Origin: Lysobacter sp. GX 14042
Lineage (GTDB): Bacteria; Pseudomonadota; Gammaproteobacteria; Xanthomonadales; Xanthomonadaceae
Assembly (NCBI RefSeq): GCF_021390425.1
Contig: NZ_JAJUWY010000001.1
Coordinates: forward strand, 310,001 to 374,000
Reading direction: 5' to 3'
DNA: 64,000 nucleotides
The stretch's first letter is position 1. Every line of letters begins with the position of its first letter. Below, piece by piece: positions 21,864 through 30,688 of the stretch. A program made the position numbers and the translations under genes. The notes beneath the pieces are model-generated. The model was given only the letters and a program-made list of their open reading frames with translations. It made no database searches and was not told where the DNA came from.

Positions 21864-23053
21864 GCCAGGCCCGCGGCTGGCGGCTGGAACGGCTTGAGCC
21901 CGAACAGCGGGCGCAGCAGGCGCGAGCGACGGATCAGGAACTCATGCAGCAGCGCGCAGCCGGCGACCGTGCCCGCCAGTACCGCCAGGGGTTCCAGCCA
22001 CGGTCCGGGCCGCAGCGGCGCCAAGGCGAAGGCAAGCGGCACGATCAGGCTCTGGTGCAGGATGTACCACGGGTACACCGCCTCGCTGGCGTACGGCAAC
22101 CAGCGGAACGGCCGGTCGAGCAGGGTGCGGCTCCACCCGAAGATGGCCAGGAGCGCGATCCACGAATACAGCGCCCGCGCCATGCGTTCGATCATCGCCC
22201 AGTCGACGTGCAGCGCCCAGCCGGGAACATCGCCGGGCGGCAGGTAACGGCCCGCCGCGCGCAGCGAAAGCTCGACCGCTGTCGCCGCCAGGGCGAGTGC
22301 CAGCGTCCGGCCACGGATCGCCTGTACCCGGTCCCAGAACCGGCCCTCGCGTGCCACCAGCCAGCCGGCAAGGAAGAAGGCGAAGTACTTCGCATGGGCG
22401 TACCAGTCGCCGCCCAGGGCGTGGGTTTCCGGATGCCGGGGCGCCAACCACCACAGGCAGGCGAAGAACCAGGCCGCAGGCAGCAACACCCACGGCCAGG
22501 CCCGGCGGCCGCTGAACAGCCAATCCCGCACCCGCCGGCCGCCAGGCGAGTCCAACAGCGGGGCCAGCAACAACAGCAGCATGCTGTAGCACCACAGATA
22601 GGCCAGGTACCACAGGTGGTTCCAGCTCACTCCGTACGCCGCGCCGGTCCAGCCGCCTTCGGGCCACGGCCGCAGCTGCAGGTAGCGCAGCAGGAAGGCG
22701 CGGAATCCCGGCTCGAGCGCGCCGTTCGCCAGTGCCTCGCAGTAAGCCTGCACCGGCACGATCGCCAGCATCCCGAATGCCAATGGCAGCAGCAGCCGCC
22801 AGCTGCGTGACAGCCCCAGCCGCAATACAGGATGAGCCGTCATCGCCAGGCCGATGGAGATCCCCGAAATCATGAACAGCAGCGGCATCCGCCAGCGGTT
22901 CACGAAGATCATCGGCCATTGCAGCCATTCGGCCTGGTGCCCGCTCTTGACGTGGTAGCCCCAGTCGGCCACGTAGACCATCGCGACGTGGTAGAGGATC
23001 AGCAGACCGAAGGCGAGGACGCGCAGGGCGTCGATATCGTGGCGTCGTGACAT
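21830..23053 (-). CDS. Membrane acyltransferase, family 3
   Basis: A 407-residue integral membrane protein of acyltransferase family 3 (related to OpgC/OafA), which transfers acyl groups to sugars or other envelope molecules. The N-terminus RRHDIDALRVLAFGLLILYH contains the typical Arg and His of the family. About ten hydrophobic segments follow, with aromatic loops such as GVSWNHLWYLAYLW. The ATG at 23053 fits the family start. It has no clear ribosome binding site; a strong hairpin ends 3 bases before the ATG. It converges on recJ with a 34-base overlap and is divergent from the LytTR regulator, which may control it. The substrate is unknown. Confidence 0.88.
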   Translation of the reverse strand: MSRRHDIDALRVLAFGLLILYHVAMVYVADWGYHVKSGHQAEWLQWPMIFVNRWRMPLLFMISGISIGLAMTAHPVLRLGLSRSWRLLLPLAFGMLAIVPVQAYCEALANGALEPGFRAFLLRYLQLRPWPEGGWTGAAYGVSWNHLWYLAYLWCYSMLLLLLAPLLDSPGGRRVRDWLFSGRRAWPWVLLPAAWFFACLWWLAPRHPETHALGGDWYAHAKYFAFFLAGWLVAREGRFWDRVQAIRGRTLALALAATAVELSLRAAGRYLPPGDVPGWALHVDWAMIERMARALYSWIALLAIFGWSRTLLDRPFRWLPYASEAVYPWYILHQSLIVPLAFALAPLRPGPWLEPLAVLAGTVAGCALLHEFLIRRSRLLRPLFGLKPFQPPAAGLAQAASRCSTIN

Positions 23054-23056
23054 GCG

Positions 23057-23100
23057 GCGGTCCGCAGTGGCATTGCGCCCATTCCACTGTCGTGGACCGC
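23057..23100 (-). promoter_or_regulatory. Bipartite inverted repeat before the acyltransferase
   Basis: Outer arms GCGGTCC (23057-23063) and GGACCGC (23094-23100), inner arms CAGTGG (23065-23070) and CCACTG (23084-23089), with a 13-base loop. In the acyltransferase message this hairpin would end 3 bases before the start codon and would cover the ribosome binding region. It may also be a DNA operator. Confidence 0.6.
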
Positions 23101-23205
23101 GCGCCGCCACGTCCAGGTGCCAATACGACCCGGTCGCGGGACCAGCCGTGGAATTCGGGGACGAGCTGCAGGGCCGGGCATCCTGCGTCCCGCTACACTC
23201 CGCGG

Positions 23206-24099
23206 ATGCATGACAGCCACGCGGATGCCGGCGAACGGGGAAAGGATTTCTGGAACCGGCACCTGCCGTGGCGCCTCCCGGTCGAAATCGCGGTCTGGGT
23301 GCTGGTTTTCGGCGCCAGCGCCGCAGCCAACACCACGGTCGTCCTGATCGATGCCGGGCGCCATGGCCAGGTGCTGGAAACCTGGGAGGCGGCAACCTGG
23401 GAGTCCAGCAGCGCCCTGGTGTCGCTGCTCCTGGTGCCGGCCCTGCTGTGGCTGTGCGAACGCCAGCCCCTGCACGCCGATACCTGGCTCAGGCGCCTGC
23501 CGCTCTACCTTCTCGCCAGCATCGCCTGGTCGCTGCTGCACGTGGCCGGAATGGTGTTGCTGCGCATGGCGGTCTACGCCTTCATGGGTGACAGCTACAG
23601 CTTCGACTGGGGCGTCGGGCTACCGTACGAATACCTCAAGGATGTCCGCACCTTCGCCCTGATCGTGTCCATCGCCCACGGCTACAGCTGGCTGTGGCGG
23701 CGCTTGCAGGGCGAGGCCCACCTGCTTGGCCGGCCGGATCCGGGCATCCCGGTCCGGCCGGCCGAACGGGCAGGGCGGCCCGAGCGGTTCCTGGTACGCA
23801 AGCTGGGCCGCGAGTTCCTCGTTGCCTCCGACGACATCGAATGGCTCCAGGCTTCCGGCAACTACGTCAACCTGCACCTGGCTGGCCGCACCTATCCGTT
23901 GCGCAGCACGATGGCGGGGATCGAGGCGAAGCTGGACCCGGACCGGTTCGTGCGCATCCACCGCAGCTTCATGGTGAGGCTGGACCAGGTCGAGTCGGTC
24001 GAGCCGCTGGACAGCGGCGATTCCCGGGTGCACATGCGCGGCGGCGACGTGCTTCCGTGCAGCCGGCGCCACCGCGATGCCTTGCGCGCCGGCCGGTAG
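23206..24099 (+). CDS. LytTR-type regulator with membrane segments (RpfD-like)
   Basis: A 297-residue transcription regulator. The first 170 residues hold about four hydrophobic segments (PVEIAVWVLVFGASAAA; ALVSLLLVPALLWLC; YLLASIAWSLLHVAGMVLL; TFALIVSIAHGYSWLW). The C-terminal LytTR DNA-binding domain follows: LVRKLGREFLVASDDIEWLQASGNYVNLH, given here only by its start and end, then RFVRIHRSFMVRLDQVESVE. No receiver domain is present. The position between recJ and prfB and the layout match RpfD of Xanthomonas. A TACACT hexamer (23194-23199) lies 6 bases before the ATG with no SD. It is divergent from the acyltransferase. Confidence 0.8.
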   Translation: MHDSHADAGERGKDFWNRHLPWRLPVEIAVWVLVFGASAAANTTVVLIDAGRHGQVLETWEAATWESSSALVSLLLVPALLWLCERQPLHADTWLRRLPLYLLASIAWSLLHVAGMVLLRMAVYAFMGDSYSFDWGVGLPYEYLKDVRTFALIVSIAHGYSWLWRRLQGEAHLLGRPDPGIPVRPAERAGRPERFLVRKLGREFLVASDDIEWLQASGNYVNLHLAGRTYPLRSTMAGIEAKLDPDRFVRIHRSFMVRLDQVESVEPLDSGDSRVHMRGGDVLPCSRRHRDALRAGR

Positions 24100-24170
24100 C
24101 CGCCGGCGCACGGACGGAAAAGCCCTGGCCCGGTGTTAAACTAACCGGCTTTCGCCCGACCGGTCCGACC

Positions 24171-25299
24171 ATGCTCGAACTCAATCCCGTCCGCCAGCGC
24201 ATCGCCGACCTGCAGGGCCGGCTGGAAGCGCTTAGGGGGTATCTTTGACTACGACTCCAAGTGCGAGCGCCTGGAGGAAGTAGAGCGGGAGCTGGAAAGC
24301 CCCGACGTGTGGAACGATGCGGCACGCGCGCAGGCCCTGGGCCGTGAGCGCGCCGCGCTGGACAAGGTGGTCAACGGCATCCGCGAACTGGTCGAGGGCC
24401 TGTCCGGGGCGGTCGAACTGCTCGAGCTGGCGCAGATGGAAGACGACGAGGACACCGCCCAGGCAGTGGCGGAGGACGTCGACGGTTACGAGCGCCGGGT
24501 CGAGGAGCTCGAGTTCCAGCGCATGTTCTCCGGCGAGATGGACGACGCGGCCGCGTTCGTCGACATCCAGGCCGGCGCCGGCGGCACCGAAGCCCAGGAC
24601 TGGGCGGAGATCCTGCTGCGCATGTACCTGCGCTGGGCCGAATCGCGCGGCTGGAAGGCCGAGCTGATGGAGGTGTCCGGCGGCGACGTTGCGGGCGTCA
24701 AGTCCGCCACCTTCCGGGTGGAGGGCGACTTCGCCTACGGCTGGCTGAAGACCGAGACCGGCGTGCACCGGCTGGTGCGCAAGTCGCCGTTCGACTCCGA
24801 CAACCGGCGCCACACCAGCTTCACCTCGGTGTTCGTCAGCCCCGAGGTCGACGACAGCATCGAGATCGACATCAACCCGGCCGACCTGAAGACCGACGTC
24901 TACCGCTCCTCGGGGGCGGGCGGCCAGCACGTCAACAAGACCGAGTCCGCGGTGCGCATCACCCACGTGCCGACCGGCACCGTGGTGGCCTGCCAGACCG
25001 AGCGCAGCCAGCATGCCAACCGCGACCGGGCGATGAAGATGCTGGCGGCCAAGCTGTACGAGCTGGAGTTGCAGAAGCGCAACGCCGAGAAGCACGCCGT
25101 CGAGCAGACCAAGTCCGACATCGGCTGGGGCAGCCAGATCCGCAACTACGTGCTCGACCAGAGCCGGATCAAGGACCTGCGCACCGGCATCGAGCGCTCC
25201 GACACCGACAACGTGCTCGACGGGGATCTCGACGAGTTCGTCTCCGCCAGCCTGAAGGCCGGGTTGGCGGTCGGCGCCAAGCGTGCCGACGCCACCTGA
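24171..25299 (+). CDS. prfB: Peptide chain release factor 2 (programmed +1 frameshift)
   Basis: RF2 ends translation at UGA and UAA. Translation starts at ATG 24171, reads 25 codons to an in-frame TGA at 24246-24248, and continues in the +1 frame from 24247 to give 375 residues. This is the classic autoregulation of RF2. In the full product the anticodon-like SPF tripeptide is at 205-207 and GGQ at 250-252, the same numbers as in E. coli. Residue 246 is Ser, not the Thr that weakens E. coli K-12 RF2. Annotation without the frameshift would start wrongly at 24307 (GTG). It lies directly upstream of lysS, as in many proteobacteria. Confidence 0.97.
24233..24249 (+). promoter_or_regulatory. RF2 frameshift signal
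   Basis: An internal Shine-Dalgarno-like AGGGGGT stands just before the slip site TAT-CTT-TGA-C. The slow decoding of TGA by RF2 itself lets the ribosome move from CTT to TTT in the +1 frame. The string from AGGGGG to TGAC is the same as in E. coli prfB. Confidence 0.95.
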
Positions 25300-25331
25300 G
25301 CCTGGAACACCGGATCCCGGACCCCGCAACA

Positions 25332-25357
25332 GCGATCGCGGCCGACGCCGCTCCTAC
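25332..25357 (-). repeat. Single REP-like element
   Basis: On the minus strand it begins GTAGGAGC and contains a GCGGC-GTCG-GCCGC hairpin, the form of REP elements of Pseudomonas and xanthomonads that are mobilised by REP-associated transposases (RAYT). It lies in the gap between prfB and lysS. No second copy was seen in this window. Confidence 0.5.
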
Positions 25358-25368
25358 ACGAAGACGAC

Positions 25369-26895
25369 ATGACCGACGACGCGCAGACGCCCCAGGACGA
25401 GAAGAAGCCCGACGAGAGCCGGCTCATCGCCGAGCGGCGGGCGAAACTCGGCGAATTGCGCGGGCAGGGCGTCGCCTTCCCGAACGACTTCCGCCGCCGG
25501 GACCTGGCCGGCGCGCTGCAGGAGCGCTACTCGGACGCGGAGGCCTGGACTGCCGAGGCACTCGACGCCGAGGCGCACGAGGTCGCCGTCGCCGGCCGGA
25601 TCATGCTCAAGCGGGTGATGGGCAAGGCCAGCTTCGTGCAGGTCCAGGACCAGTCCGGACGCATCCAGCTGTTCCTGCAGGCCAACACGCTGGGTGAAAC
25701 CTACGACGCGTTCAAGGGCTGGGACGTGGGCGACATCATCGGCGCCCGCGGGGTGCTGACCCGCACCCGGACCGGGGAGCTGTCGGTGCGGGTGGCGGAA
25801 CTGCGCCTGCTGACCAAGTCCCTGCGGCCACTGCCCGACAAGTTCCACGGCCTGGCCGATGTCGAGCAGCGTTACCGCCAGCGCTACGTCGACCTGATCG
25901 TCAATCCGGACGCGCGCGAGGTCTTCGTCAAGCGCAGCGCGATCGTGCGGGCGCTGCGGGCGTGGCTGGACGGGCGCGACTTCCTCGAGGTCGAGACGCC
26001 GATGATGCATTACATTCCCGGCGGCGCGACGGCCAGGCCCTTCGTCACCCACCACAACGCGCTGGACCTGGAGCTGTACCTGCGGGTGGCCCCGGAGCTC
26101 TACCTCAAGCGCCTGGTGGTCGGTGGCCTGGAGCGGGTTTACGAAATCAACCGCAACTTCCGCAACGAGGGCGTGTCGACCCGGCACAACCCCGAGTTCA
26201 CCATGCTCGAGCTCTACGAGGCCTATGTCGCCTACGACGAGGTCATGGACCTGACCGAATCGATGATCCGCGACGTGGCGGCGCAGGTGATGGGCACCAC
26301 CACGGTGGAGTGGGACGGCCAGCAGATCGACCTGGGGCCGGCGTTCCGCCGCTGGTCCATGGCCGACGCGGTGCTCGAGCACAATCCGGAGATCGCCGCC
26401 GCGGATTTGCGCGACGTCGAGGCGATGCGCGGCCATTGCGGGCGGCTGGGCATCCAGGTCAAGTCCGGCCACGGCTGGGGCAAGATGCTGCTGGAACTGT
26501 TCGAGGAGACCGTCGAGCACACGCTGGTGCAGCCGACCTTTATCACCGAGCACCCGGTGGAGGTCAGCCCGCTGTCACGCGCCAGCGATGCCAACCCGGG
26601 GTTCACCGACCGTTTCGAACTGTTCATCGGCGGCAAGGAGCTGGCGAACGGCTTCTCCGAGCTCAACGACCCGGAAGAACAGGCCGCGCGCTTCCGCGCC
26701 CAGGTCGATGCGAAGGAAGGCGGCGACGACGAGGCGATGCACTACGACGAGGACTACATCCGCGCCCTGGAGGTCGGCCTGCCGCCGACCGGCGGCCTGG
26801 GCGTGGGCATCGATCGGCTGGTGATGATGCTGACCGGCACGTCCTCGATCCGCGACGTACTGCTGTTCCCCTACATGCGGCCCGCGGCCGGCTGA
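25369..26895 (+). CDS. lysS: Lysyl-tRNA synthetase (class II)
   Basis: A 508-residue enzyme that charges tRNA-Lys. The N-terminal OB-fold anticodon domain (about 60-170) is followed by the class II catalytic core with motif 1 (residues 195-225 region), motif 2 [18 protein letters not shown] and motif 3 [13 protein letters not shown]. The segment [17 protein letters not shown] is typical of LysRS. Length matches E. coli LysS. It probably shares a transcript with prfB, 69 bases upstream. It converges on the acyl-CoA ligase gene. Confidence 0.98.
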   Translation: MTDDAQTPQDEKKPDESRLIAERRAKLGELRGQGVAFPNDFRRRDLAGALQERYSDAEAWTAEALDAEAHEVAVAGRIMLKRVMGKASFVQVQDQSGRIQLFLQANTLGETYDAFKGWDVGDIIGARGVLTRTRTGELSVRVAELRLLTKSLRPLPDKFHGLADVEQRYRQRYVDLIVNPDAREVFVKRSAIVRALRAWLDGRDFLEVETPMMHYIPGGATARPFVTHHNALDLELYLRVAPELYLKRLVVGGLERVYEINRNFRNEGVSTRHNPEFTMLELYEAYVAYDEVMDLTESMIRDVAAQVMGTTTVEWDGQQIDLGPAFRRWSMADAVLEHNPEIAAADLRDVEAMRGHCGRLGIQVKSGHGWGKMLLELFEETVEHTLVQPTFITEHPVEVSPLSRASDANPGFTDRFELFIGGKELANGFSELNDPEEQAARFRAQVDAKEGGDDEAMHYDEDYIRALEVGLPPTGGLGVGIDRLVMMLTGTSSIRDVLLFPYMRPAAG

Positions 26896-26925
26896 GCGGG
26901 CCACCCGGGTGCGGCCTGCGGCCTC

Positions 26926-28614
26926 CTACCGGAGGTGCGGGGCCGCCGGTTCGTCGCGAAGCTCCCGGCGAAGGATCTTGCCGACGTTGGTCTTGGGCAG
27001 TTCGTCGCGGAACTCGATGACCTTCGGGCGCTTGTAGCCGGTCAGGTTCTCCTTCGCGTAGGCCTTGATCTGCTCGGCGGTGAGGGCCGGGTCCTTCCTG
27101 ACCACCACCAGCTTCACGACCTCGCCGGAATTCTCGTCCGGGATGCCGATCGCGGCGGCCTCGAGCACGCCCGGCATCATCGAGATGACGTCCTCGACCT
27201 CGTTCGGATACACGTTGAAGCCGGACACCAGGATCATGTCCTTCTTGCGGTCGACGATGTAGAAGAAGCCGTTCTCGTCCATCCGCGCCATGTCGCCGGT
27301 GCGCAGCCAGCCTTCGGCATCGAGGGTCTTGGCGGTCTCTTCGGGGCGCTGCCAGTAGCCCTCCATCACCTGCGGGCCGCGGACGCACAGCTCGCCCACC
27401 TCGCCGGCGGGCAGGAAGCGGCCGTCCTCGCCGCGGATCCCGGCATCGGTGGAGGGGATCGGCAAGCCGATCGAGCCGTTGTATTCCTTCAGGTCGATCG
27501 GGTTGATGCAGGCGGCCGGCGAGGTCTCGGTCAAACCGTAGGCCTCCACCAGGGTGCAGCCGGTGACCTTCTTCCAGCGCTCGGCGACCGACCGCTGGAC
27601 CGCCATGCCGCCCCCCAGGGTCAGGCGCAGGGCGGAGAAGTCCAGCTGGTCGAAACCCGGGGTGTTGAGCAGGCCGTTGAACAGGGTGTTCACGCCGGTG
27701 ATGGCGGTGAAGCGCACGCCCCTGAGCTCCTTGACGAAGCCCGGCATGTCACGCGGGTTGGTGATCAGGTGGTTGAGGCCGCCGAACTTCATGAAGACCA
27801 GGCAGTTCGCGGTCAGCGCGAAGATGTGGTACAGCGGCAGCGCGGTGATGATCACTTCCTTGCCTGGCTGCAGGTTGGCCGACACCCAGGCCGATGCCTG
27901 CTGCATGTTCGCGACCATGTTGCGGTGGCTGAGCATCGCGCCCTTGGCCACTCCGGTGGTGCCGCCGGTGTACTGCAGGAAGGCGATGTCCTGGTGGTCG
28001 ATGCGGATCTGCGGCAGCGCGTGCCCGGCGCCGGCCTTGAGCGCGTCACGGAAGCGCGTCGCGCCCGGCAGGTGGTAGTCCGGCACCATCTTTTTCACGT
28101 GCCGCAGCACGAAGTTGACCAGCGCCCCCTTGACCGGCGAGAGCATGTCGCCCAGGCCCGTGGTGATGACCTTCTGGACGGCGGTGCCGTCGATCGCCTT
28201 CTGCGCGGTGTCGCCGAAGTTGTCGACCACCACCAGCACCTTGGCGCCCGAGTCCTCCAGCTGGTGGCGCAGTTCGCGCGCGGTGTACAGCGGGTTGGTG
28301 TTGACCACCGTGAGGCCGGCGCGCAGCGTGCCGAAGATGGCGATCGGGTTCTGCAGGCAGTTGGGCATCATGACCGCCACCCGGTCGCCCTTCCGCAGCT
28401 TGAGCTCGCACAGCAGGTAGGCTGCGAACTGGCGGCTCAGCGTGTCGATCTCGCCGTAGGTGAGGACCTTGCCGAAGCTGGAGAACGCCGGGCGGTCGCG
28501 GTACTGCCCGATGGCGGCCTCCAGGACCCCGACCACCGAGGAGAACTCGTTGACGTCGATCTGCTCGGGCACGCCTGCCGGGTACCGGGCAAGCCAGGGT
28601 CGCTCAATGCTCAT
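26926..28614 (-). CDS. Long-chain acyl-CoA ligase (RpfB/FadD type)
   Basis: A 562-residue adenylate-forming enzyme that activates fatty acids to acyl-CoA. The ATP/AMP signature YTGGTTGVAKGAMLSH is at about residue 215, VEAYGLTETSP and WLRTGDMARMDENGFFYIVD follow, and the C-terminal lysine region is KTNVGKILRREL. In Xanthomonas the ligase beside lysS is RpfB, which lies next to the DSF synthase rpfF and acts in turnover of fatty acids and the DSF signal. Here rpfF is not adjacent. It converges on lysS with a 30-base gap. Whether it acts on DSF-type acids cannot be seen from sequence. Confidence 0.93.
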   Translation of the reverse strand: MSIERPWLARYPAGVPEQIDVNEFSSVVGVLEAAIGQYRDRPAFSSFGKVLTYGEIDTLSRQFAAYLLCELKLRKGDRVAVMMPNCLQNPIAIFGTLRAGLTVVNTNPLYTARELRHQLEDSGAKVLVVVDNFGDTAQKAIDGTAVQKVITTGLGDMLSPVKGALVNFVLRHVKKMVPDYHLPGATRFRDALKAGAGHALPQIRIDHQDIAFLQYTGGTTGVAKGAMLSHRNMVANMQQASAWVSANLQPGKEVIITALPLYHIFALTANCLVFMKFGGLNHLITNPRDMPGFVKELRGVRFTAITGVNTLFNGLLNTPGFDQLDFSALRLTLGGGMAVQRSVAERWKKVTGCTLVEAYGLTETSPAACINPIDLKEYNGSIGLPIPSTDAGIRGEDGRFLPAGEVGELCVRGPQVMEGYWQRPEETAKTLDAEGWLRTGDMARMDENGFFYIVDRKKDMILVSGFNVYPNEVEDVISMMPGVLEAAAIGIPDENSGEVVKLVVVRKDPALTAEQIKAYAKENLTGYKRPKVIEFRDELPKTNVGKILRRELRDEPAAPHLR

Positions 28615-28724
28615 GTTCTTTCCCCATCTGGATCATGGCCTTGCAGTGCCGGCGCGACGCCCGTGGCAACCACACGGCATACCGATCGATTGGAGCACAG
28701 GGCCCCGGGGCTGGCAAGAAGGCC

Positions 28725-29573
28725 TCAGGGGTCGATCATCGGCTGCAGGTGCTCGAGGTTCTCCAGCAGCCGCGCCTCCCGCGTTCCCTGGCACAGGCGC
28801 AGGTAGACCCGGTCCATCAGGTGCTGGACCGCCGAGCGGTAGAGCAGGGGCTCCACGTGCGGGCGGTCGTCGTGCGCGGCGACCAGCAACGCCAGGTCGG
28901 CGTGCGCGCGCAGCGGATTCGAGGTGTGGCGGGTGACCGTGGCCACGGTGCCGCCGCGTTCGCGGAACAGCCGTGCCAGGTGGCACAGCGCGGGCGGGCG
29001 GCCGTGCTCGGAGAACAGCACCATGACATCGCCGGCGCGCGCGGCCGAGACACTGGCGGCCATGTGCGCCGGATCGAAATTGTGGACGGCGAGGATGCCC
29101 AGCATCGACAGCCGCAGGGCCAGGCCGCGGGCGTGGATGTCGTCTTCGCCCAGGCCGATCAGGAACACCTTGCCGCGGCCATCGGTGGCCTCGATCGCCG
29201 CCGCGACCGCAGCCAGCTCTTCGGTGCCGTTGATCGCGCCGGTTTCCTCGAAGGCGGCGGTCTTGCAGCGCCACAGGTCGGCGGATGGATCGTCGGTCCC
29301 GTCACCGCCATCGGGCTGCGTGCCGTCGCCTTCGCCATCGTCGTGGCGGGCCATCGCCTCGCCGATCGAGTACTTCAGGTCCGGGTAGCCCTTGAACCCC
29401 AGCTTCTGGCAGAACTTGACCACGCTGGACTGGCTGATCCCCAGCGCGTTGGCCAGTTGCTGGGACGAGTAGTCCCGCAGCAGTTGCGCATTCTCGAGCA
29501 CGAAGTCGGCGATCCGGCGCTCGATTGCCGACATCCGGTCGCGCTCGGCGCGGATCCGCAGCAGCGCGCTCAC
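28725..29573 (-). CDS. RpiR/MurR-family transcriptional regulator
   Basis: A 282-residue regulator with an N-terminal helix-turn-helix (about 1-77; LANALGISQSSVVKFCQKLGF) and a C-terminal SIS sugar-phosphate binding domain (about 125-260; KVFLIGLGEDDIHARGLALRLSMLG). An acidic, glycine-rich linker (about 80-100) joins them. E. coli MurR of this family responds to MurNAc-6-phosphate. The start is GTG at 29573. It is the last gene of a three-gene operon with the epimerase (13-base gap) and the NlpC/P60 protein, so it probably controls this cluster and itself through the operator at 32204-32230. Confidence 0.9.
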   Translation of the reverse strand: MSALLRIRAERDRMSAIERRIADFVLENAQLLRDYSSQQLANALGISQSSVVKFCQKLGFKGYPDLKYSIGEAMARHDDGEGDGTQPDGGDGTDDPSADLWRCKTAAFEETGAINGTEELAAVAAAIEATDGRGKVFLIGLGEDDIHARGLALRLSMLGILAVHNFDPAHMAASVSAARAGDVMVLFSEHGRPPALCHLARLFRERGGTVATVTRHTSNPLRAHADLALLVAAHDDRPHVEPLLYRSAVQHLMDRVYLRLCQGTREARLLENLEHLQPMIDP

Positions 29574-29586
29574 CGCCGGGGCGCCC

Positions 29587-30681
29587 TCAAGCGATCATCT
29601 CCAGGCCGTGGATCGCCCCGATCCCGAGGCCGGGGGCATCGGTGATCGAGATCTCCGACTCGTTGAACACCACCCCGCCGTCGACCGGGTTGCCCGCGCA
29701 CAGCGAGGGGCCGTCCAGGTCGACCCGGGTGATGGCGTCGGCCTTGGCGACCGCGAGGTGGACCGCCGCGGCGACGCTGATGCTGGTCTCGAGCATGCAG
29801 CCGATCATGCACTCCACGCCGTGCAGGGCGGAAATTTCGGCGATCCGGATGGCGTTGGAGATGCCCCCGGTCTTCATCAGCTTGATGTTGATGATGTCGG
29901 CCGCGCGCATGCGGATGATCTCGATGACTTCCATCGGACCGAACACACTCTCGTCGGCCATGATCGGCGTGTGCACGCGTGCGGTGACGTAGCGCATCCC
30001 CTCCAGGTCGCGCGCCCTGACCGGCTGCTCCACCAGGTCCAGCCGCACCCCGGCCTCCTCCAGCGAGCGGATCGCGTGCACCGCCTCCTTGGCGGTCCAG
30101 CCCTGGTTGGCATCCAGGCGGAGCAGGGCGCGGTTCTCCACCGCGGCATAGACCGCGCGCACCCGCTCGATGTCGACGCCGATGTCCTTGCCGACCTTGA
30201 TCTTCAGCGAGTCGTAGCCACGCTCCACCGCATCGATGGAGTCGGCGACCATCTTGTCGATGGTGTCGACGCTGATGGTCAGGTCGGTGGTCACCACCGG
30301 GTCGCCGCCGCCGAGCATGCGGTAGAGCGGCGCCCCGTAGAGCTGGCCGAACAGGTCGTATACCGCGATCTCCACCGCCGCCTTGGCGCTGGAGTTCTTC
30401 TCCAGCGAGGTCTGGACCAGCCGGGTGATGCGGTTGAGGTCGGCGATCTCCTCGCCGATCAGCCGCGGAGCGATGTAGTGGCGGATCGCGTCGACGATCG
30501 AGCCGTGCGTATCGCCGGTGATCACCGCGGTGGCCGGTGCCTCGCCGTAGCCGACGTGGCCGGTGTCGGTATGCACCATCACCACGATGTCCTCGACGCG
30601 CTCGACGGTGCGCAGCGCGGTCTTGAACGGGGTCTTCAGCGGCACGCGCAGCATGCCGAAGCTGATTTCGGTGATCTTCAT
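29587..30681 (-). CDS. Dipeptide epimerase (L-Ala-D/L-Glu type)
   Basis: A 364-residue enzyme of the enolase superfamily, muconate lactonising subgroup. The catalytic Lys pair lies in SLKIKVGKD, metal ligands in RLDANQGW, DLVEQPV and MADESVFG, and the second base in NIKLMKTGG. This arrangement is that of L-Ala-D/L-Glu epimerases (YcjG, YkfB), which convert L-Ala-D-Glu from murein peptides to L-Ala-L-Glu in the cytoplasm. Substrates in the group vary, so specificity for L-Ala-D-Glu is inferred from neighbours. The NlpC/P60 gene ends 7 bases upstream. Confidence 0.88.
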   Translation of the reverse strand: MKITEISFGMLRVPLKTPFKTALRTVERVEDIVVMVHTDTGHVGYGEAPATAVITGDTHGSIVDAIRHYIAPRLIGEEIADLNRITRLVQTSLEKNSSAKAAVEIAVYDLFGQLYGAPLYRMLGGGDPVVTTDLTISVDTIDKMVADSIDAVERGYDSLKIKVGKDIGVDIERVRAVYAAVENRALLRLDANQGWTAKEAVHAIRSLEEAGVRLDLVEQPVRARDLEGMRYVTARVHTPIMADESVFGPMEVIEIIRMRAADIINIKLMKTGGISNAIRIAEISALHGVECMIGCMLETSISVAAAVHLAVAKADAITRVDLDGPSLCAGNPVDGGVVFNESEISITDAPGLGIGAIHGLEMIA

Positions 30682-30688
30682 CTGGGTG

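Noticed and set aside
24246-24248. In-frame TGA early in prfB, as in a pseudogene
   Set aside because: The frameshift signal around it is intact and the position is that of the regulated RF2 site.
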